From contig OZ020611.1 of assembly GCA_963971575.1 (NCBI GenBank), positions 145,354,419 through 145,418,418 on the forward strand: DNA of 64,000 nucleotides, written 5' to 3'. The notes below the pieces were generated by a model. That model did no database searches. It saw only the letters and a program-made list of their open reading frames with translations, and had not been told where the DNA came from. Of the stretch, positions 12,701-26,100 are shown piece by piece; positions within the stretch are counted from its first letter, which is position 1, and each line of letters opens with the position of its first letter. The translations under genes were made by a program, and so were the position numbers. This stretch comes from Liopterus haemorrhoidalis (taxonomy: Eukaryota; Arthropoda; Insecta; Coleoptera; Dytiscidae).

Positions 12701-15700
12701 TCATCTACTGTTTTTTCAAAATCGGAGAACGATCTCTTACTTAAGAAGGTTTGTCTTATGCTCCTAAAAAACTGCTCAATAATAAAGATATAGACAATCT
12801 TCGTATTGATACTGAGATAGCCATATTAGAACAAAAAATGTTTTTAAAACATAATTGTTCCTCTATTATTAATAATTCTATTAAATTCAATAATATGTAC
12901 ATGTAATAATTCTAAGAAAGAAATTTTGACTTTAAAAAATATTAAACAAAAAATTAATGATAACGATCTTATTTTATGTAAGGCAGATAAGGGAAACACA
13001 ATAACCATTCTCGAAAAAACTGACTATGTGTCGAAGGTTAATGATTTTTTAAACACTAATAATTTACAAATTTTAACTAAAGATCAGTTTGTAATTTGAA
13101 CTCCTGTAGACGGCGTCACTGCCGAAATACGTATAGAGTATATTAAACTTATATTTGTGAAACTTACCGAATGTTGTCTTTATTAATCTTATATTAAATA
13201 TGTTTCACCGAGAATACACGGACTCCTCTGTCAATTATAAAAAATAAATATTTTGCTGGTCCATGGTAAATTTGGGTTAAGTAGCACTGCTTGCATCCCC
13301 GTCATCTATAGGTTCCTCAGTAAGTCAATTGATATAAATATCGATTCAAGACTGTGATTTGTTTCTCAAACTTATGGCTGATATATGAGTAATATAATTT
13401 TCATTATTTATTAACGCATATAAAATTCTTTTGTGTCCCCGTGATCAGAATTTCAAAGAGCTACAGTGACTAATTTACCCGGAAATAAAAAAGTCAATGA
13501 CTTTCCATAATAAATTTGTTCTGTTAGACATTATAACAATCATTCTACCTTATTAAGCACTATCGATCAGCGTTGATTATATGATATTGTAATAAAATTG
13601 CTATATTTCGTGACAACTGTGACGTCATTGGTGCAAATTTGACAAATATAATCCATTACAAAACATAGAAGCAATGATTTCAAGTAGTGGGGCATGGAGG
13701 ATATTGTAGGGGGGAAAACAAGGCACTCTTGGAAAAAGAAATAGTGAAAAGTTTTCAATCTCTTTCCCTTTTCTATTGGTCTCTTGGTGCATTTATCTTA
13801 GAGGAATAATCTTTGATTTCTTTATAGCGGAGCTCCAATGGTATTATAGTTCTAGCTGTTAACCGAGATGAACCGTTCTCAAAATTGAATGATTCAGAAG
13901 AATAATTACTATTCGGAAAAGTACCTGCAAAGTACCCGCATTATATGTTTTTGCAATTATTTCGCTGATTAACTTTTCATCGTCCATGTTTTCTAGTCCA
14001 TAAGAGAGTAGAAACAATTTTTTCTACACGATGTTCTGTACTTTGTACATCTAGCAAGTCAGCTCTGCACCCTGCTTCAATATAATACTTACAGAGAATC
14101 CAATGTATAGTATAAAGCCTCATTTATAATAGATCAATAGCACATTTGCATGGCATAAGCATAAAGATGTATGGACGGAGTATATATATATATATATATA
14201 TATTCTTTATTTACCCTAGACCTTGCGGCATTTAGGGTTTTAACCAGTACATTTAAAATCATAATAATAATAAAATAATAATATAATACATTTTTATGAC
14301 TTATTTCTTCTTCTTCTCGTTCTACATTCTTTCTCCGGTATTCTTCTCTTTCTTCCTATTATATTTTCGGCTTCCGTCTCCAGTCTCCTTCCTTCTTGAC
14401 TCCAGTTGTTCTTCCCCTCTTTCTTCGCTTCTCTTCATTCTTTTCTTTCCTCCTCCTTTGCCTCTCTCTTCCTTCCTGTTCTCAGCTCTGTCTTACCACT
14501 CCGCATTCCTTCCTTCTTTCCTCGAGTACTCTCACCCACCTTTCTCCCTTTCCTTCTCCACTCAACAGCTCCTTTATCTCTCCTTCCCATTTTGTCATCT
14601 TTCCACATCTTCTTGTTAGGTGTTCCAAGGATTCTTCCTCCTCCCTACACATTCTGCATAGCCTATCCTCTGGTTTTGCCCAATACCTATTACTCCGTTC
14701 TTCATTTCCGCATCTTAATCTGGCGATCCTTCTAACTCTGCCCCCTGCCTTTCCTCTCCTCCCTTTCAAATATTTAGGTATTTCTACCGTCCTTATCTCT
14801 CTATACCTTTTCACATTCCTTGCATTGTCTATTCTTACTGTTATTTCCTGCTCCTGTACCTCCTTGTCTCTCCTCCTCCATTCTTCTACTATGTTTCTTC
14901 CTCCATTTCTTTCGCTCAGCTTCCCTTATGTCCATCCCACATCTCCAATAGTACTTTTTCCTTGTTTCTCCCCATTCCGACAGTTTACCCTTTTGTTCTT
15001 CCTTCATTCTTTCTTCCCAGCATTCTCTTAATATTTTCCTTCTTTCGTCTCTTCAGATTTTCTTATACTTCGCCGCCCTCGCCCCGGCACCCACTCTCAG
15101 CTTTTCCGTCTTCATTTCCTCTCTCACTATATAACCTGGTGTCGTTCTGTCTAATCCCATAATCCATCTCATGTATCCCTCTTGTACCCTTTCTACTATC
15201 TCCCATTCTTTCCATCCCCAGATCTCTACTCCGTACATGAGAATACTCTTCACTATCCCGTCAAACAATTTCATCCTCCACCTGATATCGTTGTCAAATC
15301 TCCTCTCTCCTATGCTCCATAGTTTCCCCATAACCATTCTTGCTTTCTTCACCCTTTTTCTAACATGCTGCTCTGCTCTGTTGTTCCTCGTTAGAACATA
15401 TCCGAGGTACTTCATACTTTTTAGTATGGACGGAGTATATTGTCTGTTTATTAAAAATAGATGTTCGTACTATAAGCAGAACAGTGATACACCGTTGATT
15501 CGCCTTATACATATACGGTGCGTTTATGTTTTTCCTATTATAAACGAGGCTACACACTTTGCTAGTATCGCTTATCACCGCTCGAAGATAAACGCGCTCT
15601 TTGCATATACAGTTCTCCATCTTGCTGTATTTTGACATTTGTTTTCTCGTATTTTGAATGCGAATACACATTTGATCTTCTAACAGCTGATCTTTTTTTA

Positions 15701-18700
15701 ACATCTCGTGTTAGGAATTTCCACTGGACGAAGTACGTTAAATATACTTTATTAAACCTTTTAGAACTACATATAGATTTGCGGTTAAATAATATCGTTG
15801 TTATAGCATTGCAATAACCTGTTCATCAAATTACTCATCACTGGCTCTACAGGCCGAGTTGTAGGCCTGCCTGACTCATTCCGGAGTGAGCCTTGACCTC
15901 CTTTAGTATACCTCGTCTTTCTGTTCTGTTTTACTTGATCGTCCACCAGTTCCTTATTTCAACAAATTTGATGTCTTGCTCCACTTCACTTTGCCAATAA
16001 CGTTTGGCCATCCTAAGTATACTCCTCTTAATTCCACAGTGTTCTTGTTGGATGTTATAAGTGATCCAAGGTAGATAAATACATCATTTTCTTGGCAGGT
16101 ATATCCTCCGATAGCGATACTCCTTCCTTCTAGGCGTATAACTCTGTTTGAAATTGCTTCATTTTAGAATCATCTAGGTGTATTCTCTAATAAATGAGTT
16201 ACAATTAACTTCACATTAATATTTTTATTTTAATACCAAATCTAACGCCCTTTTCAAAAAAAAAGCTATTCTGTAAGAACATATGTTAAAGTAGGCCTTA
16301 AAATTATACTCTTTCCGTCCGAAAATATGAAATACATTACTTCAAAAAAAGTGAGGTTAACGAAACTAATATTATCTTAATCTTTTTTGTTTTTATTTCT
16401 AAATAAATGGTTGCTAAGCAACTAATAAACAAATGGCGCGCAAATGGTTTTGCATATGTGAAAAGTAATTCACAGAACAAAAAACGCGTATTTTAGATAA
16501 ATTAATGTGACACCCGCTGTTCTAACAAAATGGCGAGTATTGATCAAAATTGTGTTGAATTGTCAAATAGTCCAGATTTTAATGTATTGGATCTTGGCTC
16601 ATTCAATTCTATACAATCCTTACAACATACAGCTTCACTGAATACAATCAACGAACTGATTGAATGCGTACAAACTGCATTTAATGCATTAAACATACAA
16701 ACCGTTGGTAATGTTTTTCTAACATTGCAAACTTGTCTAGAAGCAAACATGTTAGCAAAAGGAAGGAATTCTTATAAGGTTCCGCACATTAATAAGGCAA
16801 AACTTCATCGTAAGGGACGATTACAAACAACATTGTCATGTTGCATACAAGCTGTAGAGGCAGCCACCTCCTAATTAAACTAAAACTTTTTGTATTATTC
16901 GGTTTTACTAGATCTATATAACTATTTCATAAATAAAATCATTCTAATTAATTAAAATTGTAAATGTATATCAAATTTTGGGACAAGAAAAAAATCAAAA
17001 CGTATACCATATTTTCGGACGGAGGGAGTATATTTTAAGGCGATTTGTTAAAATTCCATGTGAACCAGCCATAATTTTGTACAGGTAGCGCACTACGGTG
17101 AGTTTTCTAACGTATTCTCTGAGTAACAAACAAGGGGCCAAAGTCAATATTTCATAGCCAAATATTTCCGCGTAAATTTTAAACATTATTTAAAAAACAA
17201 AAAAAATATGTATATCATCATATAATTGCTTGTCTATATTTTAACCCCTGCATGTTCTTATAGCAAATGAGATCGAAAAAAAAGGTGGTGCGAAATGCCA
17301 GAACCACCAAAAAACAATTTGAATTAATGCTTACTTCTATATCAGAAAATTAGGCTTTTGTTCATATGCGGTTCCAATATTCGTAACTTCGTTGCAACTT
17401 CGGTTTGACGAAACAGTTTCTTGCGACCAAAAACTCAAATATGTGACGAATCCTGAAGTTGACGATTGTTCTTAAGTTCTTCTCTTGTGTAAAAAATTCA
17501 CTTTAAATAGTAATTAATAGTCTGTATTTTGTGTTACTTCCTTTCACTTTCTTCTATTAACATGAAATTAACTAGAATCGAATTTTCCATTTTTGCAAAC
17601 TAAATATCAGCGTTAACTTTTAAAGCCAGGTAGGTTTTAAAAAAAGTTAGAATCAATTTTTGACATTAAGATTTTAACATCTTGCTTACAGAACAGACCC
17701 AGTTAACAGTCAATCTCATGTTTCGTGCTGTTCTTACCAGCGCTAAAAAAGTTGTACTTATTTCCTTTTTACTTCTGCATATGATATAGATCATATTCAA
17801 TTTGAAACCATGAAACGGTTCCTTTGAAATCTATTTTTTCTCTATATACCTCTTGTATTAACTTGCATGGTATCGAAGTATTTTTCTTTTCATGAATAAG
17901 GTATCTGACAGGGAGTTGGCTTGATTATCCCTCCTCCATGTTTGCTACTGATTGCAAGAATTAAATTGTACAATACTAACGGGGTTATAGTAGTTCAAAT
18001 AATTAATGTTCAGTTGCATATTGATTACGCGTATGTTTAGTTGTATTAGTTGTATTATTGTTTGCGTGGTCCACTAGAGGAGATTTGGTTCATTGCTTTG
18101 CGTGTACTGAACAAATGTATTCATAAGTTTTTTTATGTATGTTGAATGTCGTATTTGGGACAAGATTAAAGGTCAAAAATCTGGCATTTATTGGCATACG
18201 GTTATTACATGAAAGTGAATTTGATAATTATATTGATCAACATAACTTCAAATAGGATAAAATGGAAAATAAAGGGAAAGTGATATGAAATCGAAACTTA
18301 CGCTACCATATTAATGTTTATATAAATTGTAAATATAATCCATTCATGAATTTTGTGATCAGATTTTTAATTTACATAGTAATATGTTTATTATCAATTA
18401 TTGTAAAGCTCAACTAAAAAATTTCGATGCATCAAAAGAAGACGAGAGACTTTTGGAGGGATATTGCAAAAAAGTGCTGTTTTTAGAGCCGTATTAACAA
18501 TATTGAAGGTACATTGAAAAATGTGATGCGTCTTCACTAGTTTAAAAAGCTCATCAGAGCCGTATTTCTACGTTCTTCTGTATAATACTTGGCGCGAAAA
18601 ACTGTTTTAATTTATTCGCCAATCATTATTCTTTGAATTTAATTCTGAAATTTGTCTGACAACTATTGAATAAATACCTGTCGCTTTTTCGGTCTGTCCG

Positions 18701-21700
18701 AGAAATATTTTGTTCGGATTATTAGTAGTGGTACATTTTTGATGTATTTGCATATTTACATATTTTTTGTTTAATATATAACGTTATTGCCAATTATTTG
18801 GAATTATTTTAATACATATAATAGAATAACAAAATATTATAAAAAAAATCAACAGTCAAATATATACATATGTATAACTTCATATTAAATACAATTTGGA
18901 AATACATATTATGTATGTTTATAAATCAGTCAGTGTAGTTATACATATAAATTAGTAATCATAAATATCACTTATGGTTAAGAAGATATGGAGGTAAAAA
19001 AGCTACGTTCAACCCCCAGAAATTATTAGTTTCTTATACAAAACTAAAAAACTCTAATACAATTAGTGACAATCTATACATCAAATTTTGTCCAGAATTT
19101 TTATCTATCTAATAGGATATATTTGATTGTAGAAGAAATTATTGTAAAAATGTTATTGTCAATAATTTAATAATAGGAATCACACAACAATGTTCTGTAA
19201 TTTTTTAAACATATCTGTGGATTTCAAATAAATATAAATTATATAGTTTTATGTAGAAATATTCAAATAATACGTCAACATTTTTTCCGACATGATTGTT
19301 TATAGTTTAAAACCTTCGTCGAAAAATATTATATTTGAAGATAATGAAATGTCATTTAATGCAAGTATTTTTTACATCAAATAAATTATTTTCATCCGCA
19401 GCACCTATATTGAGAACCGCGGCAGATTCGAGGTGGCGGCAAAAGTAGATTACCAAGTACAATAACTATAATTAGTTTTCGCAATAGAACAAAATATCAT
19501 GAAATAATTTGTAGAATGAAGCTTTAGCTACAACTTGCCGCAAGGTACACAAATATGGTCGAATGGTTTACAAGATGGCGTCTTGAATGCAATTTGTTTA
19601 TTTACAATTACATGACAATTTTTATTACAATTAAAAATATCCTATTAGATAGATAAAAATTCGCTGAAAATTTTTGTTTGTTACTAACTTTATTTCAGCT
19701 TGTTAGTCTTCTATAAGAAACTATACAGTTGTGCGCACCCTTAAGTCGATTTTTAACTAATCGAAACTTGTGCATTATCCGAAAACATACTATGATTATT
19801 TATTTATTGGTCACCTGGACATCCTGGATACATCGACGAATGAATTTCTAATAGTCCATATTACAGAGGCGATTGATAAAAACGAATATAAGACGAAGTA
19901 CAGGCTGTTCGAATACCTGGAAGGTCCAAATTATTATGTATACAGATAATCGAAATTGCACTGTACATATATTGGAAATAAACTTCCTAAATTCCATAAA
20001 TACGTCCAAAATATAACCCCTACTACCATAAGAAAAATGAAAATAGATAAAGTCATTCATGCAATGTTTGCGAATGTGAAAAATACGGATCTCGGTGGTG
20101 TACATTAAACAAAAAAGTATCTGCCACTGATTTTCTTCTATTCTCTGTCTTTTGATGTAGTGTTAGTATAATATACATTAATGACGTATTAATGTATTGG
20201 TTGGATATTTATTTTTGTTATTGACAATAGATAGACACACTATTATCTATAACTTTTGCCAGCAGCGGCGCTAGACCAATCGTGGACGTCAGCGAAATTA
20301 GCTTTGCGAGGTTAATGAATTAATAACAAAAATTACACGAACAAACACAAATTAAAAAAGGCGAAATTTTCTGCTTTTAGCCTCACTGAATCTTTTCATA
20401 ATTGTGCCATAACTAACACCAGCCGCTATTTCAGTTTCAATTGACAAAACTGATAACGCAAATAGTCTTTCTTGGCTCATCGTGCTTCTTAAGTAGGTCT
20501 TAATCAGTTTTAACTTTGAAAAGCTTCTCTCAGCAGAAGCTGTACATACTGGAATTGTGAGCATGATTCTCATTGTTATGTAAAGATTTGGATATACTTC
20601 TTCAAAATTATTTTCTAAAATGTTCTGGATAAGTTTTGCATCATTTATATTTTCTAGTGAAGTAGATTTTAAAATTTGCAGTTCTTTATAAAGTTCAAAA
20701 GGATCTATGTCACTGTTTTCACCTTCCCGAAGTAATTTTTTCTTATATTTTTATTTTCTTTTAAATTATCTTTCACCTACTAAGCCATTTTTAATAGAAA
20801 TTATTTCGAATGGGAAATATTATTTTTCAATATTTGCGGACCCGATTTTTAAACAGTGAATTTTTTATTGCCCAATATATAAGATAAGAATAATACTTAG
20901 AAAACGTTATTTACTTAAAGTCGAAGTAATAGAATCCAATGATAATACCGACAAATATACAAATTAACATACTTTTGTCCAGCAAAGCGAAATGAGAAAT
21001 GTAAAAATATCATAAGTCATAATTAATATATAATATTTAAACTTTCAATAAATTGTAAAATTTTTGCGAGGCCCCCTCAAGCCCGAGACCGTCGGAAGTC
21101 GCCGACGTCGCCGACGCCTAACGCCGCCACTGACTTTTGCCCATTACATTGAATATAATCTCGGGTATATGTTGTGCTACTATATAATATTTTATAATTT
21201 GAATATGATTTTCACCGTTAAACAATTAATATTGTTTAATTTATGAATCCAATTGTATCAAATTTTCACTTATTTTTTATGTTGATATAATATGAACATG
21301 TGTATAATTTTGATGAACCAACAAAAACAGAGAAAGCAAGTGTGAACTGTGATTAAATCAATGTCAAATTGTGAAAATGTATCGTACCGTATCATCTAGG
21401 TTGACTTGATAATGTGCTACAAAAACTATATTTTAGTCAAATACGAATTAAATACAAACGCATCAAAGTGAAAACTATATATCCTGACAACATAATTATC
21501 TCATAAATTAATAACAAATAAAATTCCACTAATCACATTTAATTAAAAAATTAAAAAATATGTTTTTAGTGACCCTGAACCACATGTTTTTATGACTAGT
21601 AATAATAGGATTTTTTTGGCAAGTTGTTTATTTTCAAATCATGGCTTGAATGTTACCTTCTCATATATCAACACCTTAGTGGTAAACTGTATCAAGTCAC

Positions 21701-23100
21701 ATTTTTATCAGAAATGACATTTTAGTGCCAAATGATTTAATACTTTATGGTCTGTCAAGTGGAATATAATTTGGAGCTGAAGCTCTAGCCAGGTTCGATG
21801 TTCGTTGTTTTAAAACTGTATTAAGTGGATCAACGCATGGCGATAAACAATCTTAAATCGTCTTTTCTGAACTATTTATCATTTGCGACTTAATACACTT
21901 TACCACTGATGTGCTGATATATAAAAATTTTCTGGGGACCACTGGTGGTCCGCGGACCACCTGTTGAGAAACACTGCCCTATCCCTTCTACTGATTTTAC
22001 GACTACAGTACTGCTAATAGTATTTGAGAAGCTGTTTTTATATATCATGGCTTTGAATACACAATGGCGCCTCACGCCCCTGGCACTTGCTCCGATACCA
22101 GGGCTTTGCTACGGCTCTGGGTATAACCAAGAAACCCAAGACACTCCTAGGACCTTTGACCAATCTGGACCTAATTTCTTTTATTGCTTATAACTTTAAC
22201 TTACTTTAGGGGCTCATTCTATGCATTAGTCAAGGGCCCATAAAAATCTTAATTCGGTACTGTTTTTGCGTTGATATTCCATTTGTTTAACGAACTTTAA
22301 CGAGCTTTAACGAGCTATAAAGAGCTTTAACGAGCTATAAATTTAGTCTGTGGAAGCTAAAAGGTCGCAGATGTCTTCTACCCTACGGGATGTATTCTAT
22401 TTGTTGTAATTATAATTTTCTTGTTTCAACTTTTTTTTAAATATTTCAAGACGACTTGACCAACATTAATATTTTATTCTTTTATATTTGCAGGTAGCAG
22501 ATGGAAAGTCAAACATCTGACGTACAAACTTCACAAGTATCCAAAACATTTGGCTAAAGACGATGTTGATAAAGAAATTTCCAGGGCTTTCGGTATTTGG
22601 TCTCGGTATACTGATCTCACGTTCGAACAAAAGAAATCAGGGAACGTTCATATTGATATTAGCTTCGAATTTGGAGAGCACGGAGATGGTGATCCTTTTG
22701 ATGGTCCAGGAGGAACCTTAGCCCACGCTTACTTCCCAGTAAGTATATTTTTCTATATAGTATTTAACGTTTGCAATGCTCATTGATTGATAAATGTAGG
22801 AGGAATACTACGGGTTTCGGATAGCAATAAAACAATTAAATCACATACCAATTTCGGAATATTTTATTCCTTAATCAGAACTACAATTTAGGAGATAAAC
22901 ATTATGTGTACCAAACGATTTGAAATGCTTTACCATACCAGATTTGGTTAGTATGGTAATTATTAAGTCTCATCAACTTTTGACATAATTTCTCAGTCTT
23001 ATGCAGTCCACCGCAGCTATTTTTGCACCATATTTATGATAACTTTTTCGTTTTATTTCAATTTAAAATACAAATTCATGTGTTTTAAATTTTGACTATT

Positions 23101-23188
<88 letters not shown>

Positions 23189-26100
23189 TTTGTTAATCCT
23201 TGACTTCGCAATTTGAATCTTTTACTGTGATAACATAAATCTGTGAATATTTACATAATTATGACCCATACTACAGTTTTAACATTTAATAATTTACATA
23301 TAGTTTAATCATTTAGTACACATATTTATCTCCGATATTGTAGCTCTGAAGAAGGGATAAAATATTCCGAAACTTGTGAGCTGATTTAGTTATTTTATTA
23401 CTGTTCAAATCCTGTACTTTTCCTTCTACATAATATTTAACTATAGTCTATTTACGTTAAAATTAAATTTTCATAATAATCACAGGATGCAACGTTGCCA
23501 CGTTTTTTAAAATGAAACTATTCCCATTCTCGGGCAGTATCAATTTAACTTACAAAAATATCATAGTTTTGGAAATATGTTGACATATGTTTAATGTAGA
23601 CATACGAGTATATTTTTTATATAGGAACACCATACGTTTTTATGACTACTATTTCTACATTTATTAATTTAATCAGTATCTATTTGCTCCGGTTGCCTAC
23701 GCAGGCAGATATAACTGTAGAGTTCCTCATTCAGGTATATCGGAGACGAATGTAGTGGCTTAAATAAATTAAAATTATGGACAATAATTCATACGATCGT
23801 TTTATTGCCAAATGACCCCATGACAACGAACGTTTTGTTGTCTCCATACGTCAACAATAGTTTTCATAACCATTCCAGAGTATATTTAGAACAATCCATT
23901 CTAGTAGTGTATTTGTTGTGTGTAACACGTTGTACGTACCTCAGGTCTATAGAAAGTTTACACACTTAGACGAATAAAGGCCCTCCGCTACACATCGGGC
24001 CTCAAATTTCGTTCACTGGTGTATACTTGTTCCTCTACACGTAAATAACTCTGTGTAATAGTATATGTGTATAAAAAATCAGTACTTTTCTTCGTCACGA
24101 AAATTAACGAACCCATAATATCTAGCCAACGTATTCAAATCCATTCTACGAAATAGACATAGATCAGTGGCGGTCGGTGAAACATGTTTGGGTATGCAAT
24201 TAGCATGATCGGACAAGCTCGTACTATATCGCTCAACAGCAATATAGCAACGACAAAGCACGAGCGTGTCTATTCTTTGTAATTGCTTACCCAAAAATGA
24301 TTCACCGATCGCCACTGACATAGATGCTAATAGTCAGTATTGCTGTTTGCCTCAAATTTTAACTAACTGATACTTCCTCCGTTCCAAAATAAGTGTCCGA
24401 TTTAGGAATTTTATTTGTTCCAAAATAAGTGTCCAATTTCATAAAAAAAATATGAAAAGGGATATATAACGTATATTTTCACAACTAAACTAAATGTGAG
24501 AATGCTCGTAATTGGTGCCTCCTCTATGAAGCATGGTCAATTCCATACATTTCTGCAGTGTAATGAAACAATTGTCCAGTTTTTCCGCGGTTATTTCATC
24601 AATACTGGACGGGGACTCTTTGTTGTAATGGCGTTAAAGAAACCCAAATCGAGGACTAATTTAAATAAATAACTACTGATACATTTAATTTCATTATTTA
24701 AATAATCCATGAAAAAAACTAAAATCGGACACTTATTTTGGAACGAAGGGAGTATATTATTTTAATTGTATAAATATAAATTGAAAAACATTCTTCTTTG
24801 GAGGTATATAGAGAAATAATTTATGCCTAGTACAATTTGTTTTGCTGTATATTCGTTGTTATATATTTTTTATCTTTGCTAGGTATTTGGTGGTGATGCC
24901 CATTTCGACGCCTCAGAACAGTGGACAATCGATTTATATAGAGGAACAAATTTACTGCAAGTAGCAGCTCACGAATTTGGTCATTCATTAGGTTTATCTC
25001 ATTCTGATATTAGATCAGCACTTATGGCTCCATTCTACAGAGGATATGACCCTATTTTTGAGCTAGATGAAGATGATATTAATGGAATTCAGGTAATATT
25101 ACTATACGCTTTATTATACTGATTAAGATAAATCTCCACGAGTGCGATAATATGTTCTTAAATGAAGCACGTAAAACATCATATTTTTAGTCGACATTTG
25201 TTTGTTTTGGTGGTAACTATTTTGAATTATTTTAACTAAATTTAATTTATTGCAGCTTTTAAAATAGTTTAAGTACTGCTTTTAAGAACCTATTAACTAT
25301 ATTCTAGTTCCACCAAGTACAATTATCTATTATTTAATATATTATCTCCGTGAATGAGTTGGTCTAAATTATAATTAAAAATATATTTTAAATTATAATT
25401 TTTTTTATATAAAAAATATAATTTAGGTAAAACATAAACTTCAAAACGCTAAACTAAACCTTTTTAATATTGAAATAACGTTAACAGATGCTCTCGACAG
25501 TAAGATATTAAATCCATAATATTCCGTATAGTTAGGGTGACCAGATATTTTTCGCGAAAAGTCGGGACAAATTAAAAAAAGGAAAAACTTCAAAGAATTT
25601 TTATACTTTATTTCAAATAATTCTCTGCTGAACTAACTTTTTCCAAAAAATCGTTATTTTACTTGACATTATTATAAAATTGCACGTATGTCTTATCTGA
25701 ATTATATTGGATGGCAAGCAAATCATTAATAGTTTCAATGTCCAAGCGATTTTTTTGATCGTCCCATGCTTTATTCATTAATGAGAAAATTCCTTCGACT
25801 TCTGATGATGTTCCAGGAAAACAAAATGCAAATTCTACAAGCTTCTCCATGTTTACCAAACGTGTCGCTTATTCACGATAGTAGACAAAAATACATTTAC
25901 CAATTTCTTCGATTGTCAGTTTATCAGCAGTCCAAGATGATAGTTTCTCCTTTGCGAATGACTTCATAAGCATGTATTCATCGAAGAGCATGTCGCGATC
26001 GATTTTTGAATGAATTTGCCGAGTTCAGGTATTACTAGACGGACTATATTTTTATTATTCGTAAAATTTAAAAAATCGGGACAAATACTAACCCGATCTG

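Larger units (their letters stand above)
16180..17701. mobile_element. Family D element, copy 1, interrupted by a mariner-like element
   Basis: Ends GGTGTATTCTCTAATAAATG (left) and CAGAACAGACCC (right) match the copy at 28297-29273. About 800 bp are left when the insertion at 16309-17028 is removed. Interior AT-rich; no coding sequence recognised. Confidence 0.55.
9762..22493 (+). other. MMP intron 1 (12.7 kb)
   Basis: GT-AG intron between cysteine switch and catalytic domain. Holds the Penelope-like element, LINE fragments, the plant-type mariner element, a family C copy and an hAT. Sequences at 9896-9935 and 10967-11010 look like degraded hAT termini (TGTTTCCCAAACTTTT, AGTGTTTCTTAACTGCC) without a resolvable partner. 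13193-14160 and 17702-19023 show nothing beyond AT-rich sequence. Confidence 0.8.
22739..24882 (+). other. MMP intron 2 (2.1 kb)
   Basis: GT-AG intron containing a long (AT)n tract and two MITEs (24165-24317, 24373-24752). No other gene seen. Confidence 0.85.

Noticed and set aside
12263..12793. Novel 176-residue host gene
   Set aside because: The downstream frames continue into Penelope-type sequence (KADKGN) and the ORF start lies in an inverted terminal repeat.
14296..15162. Long Ser/Leu/Phe-rich + strand ORFs
   Set aside because: Shadows of the minus-strand LINE, whose purine-rich coding strand gives open polypyrimidine frames on the other side.
22550..22786. Independent ORF starting at 22550
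   Set aside because: It is MMP exon B read through its donor; real coding begins at the acceptor, 22494.
24079..24321. 80-codon minus-strand ORF
   Set aside because: Runs across a 153-bp MITE with long inverted repeats and a TSD; not coding.
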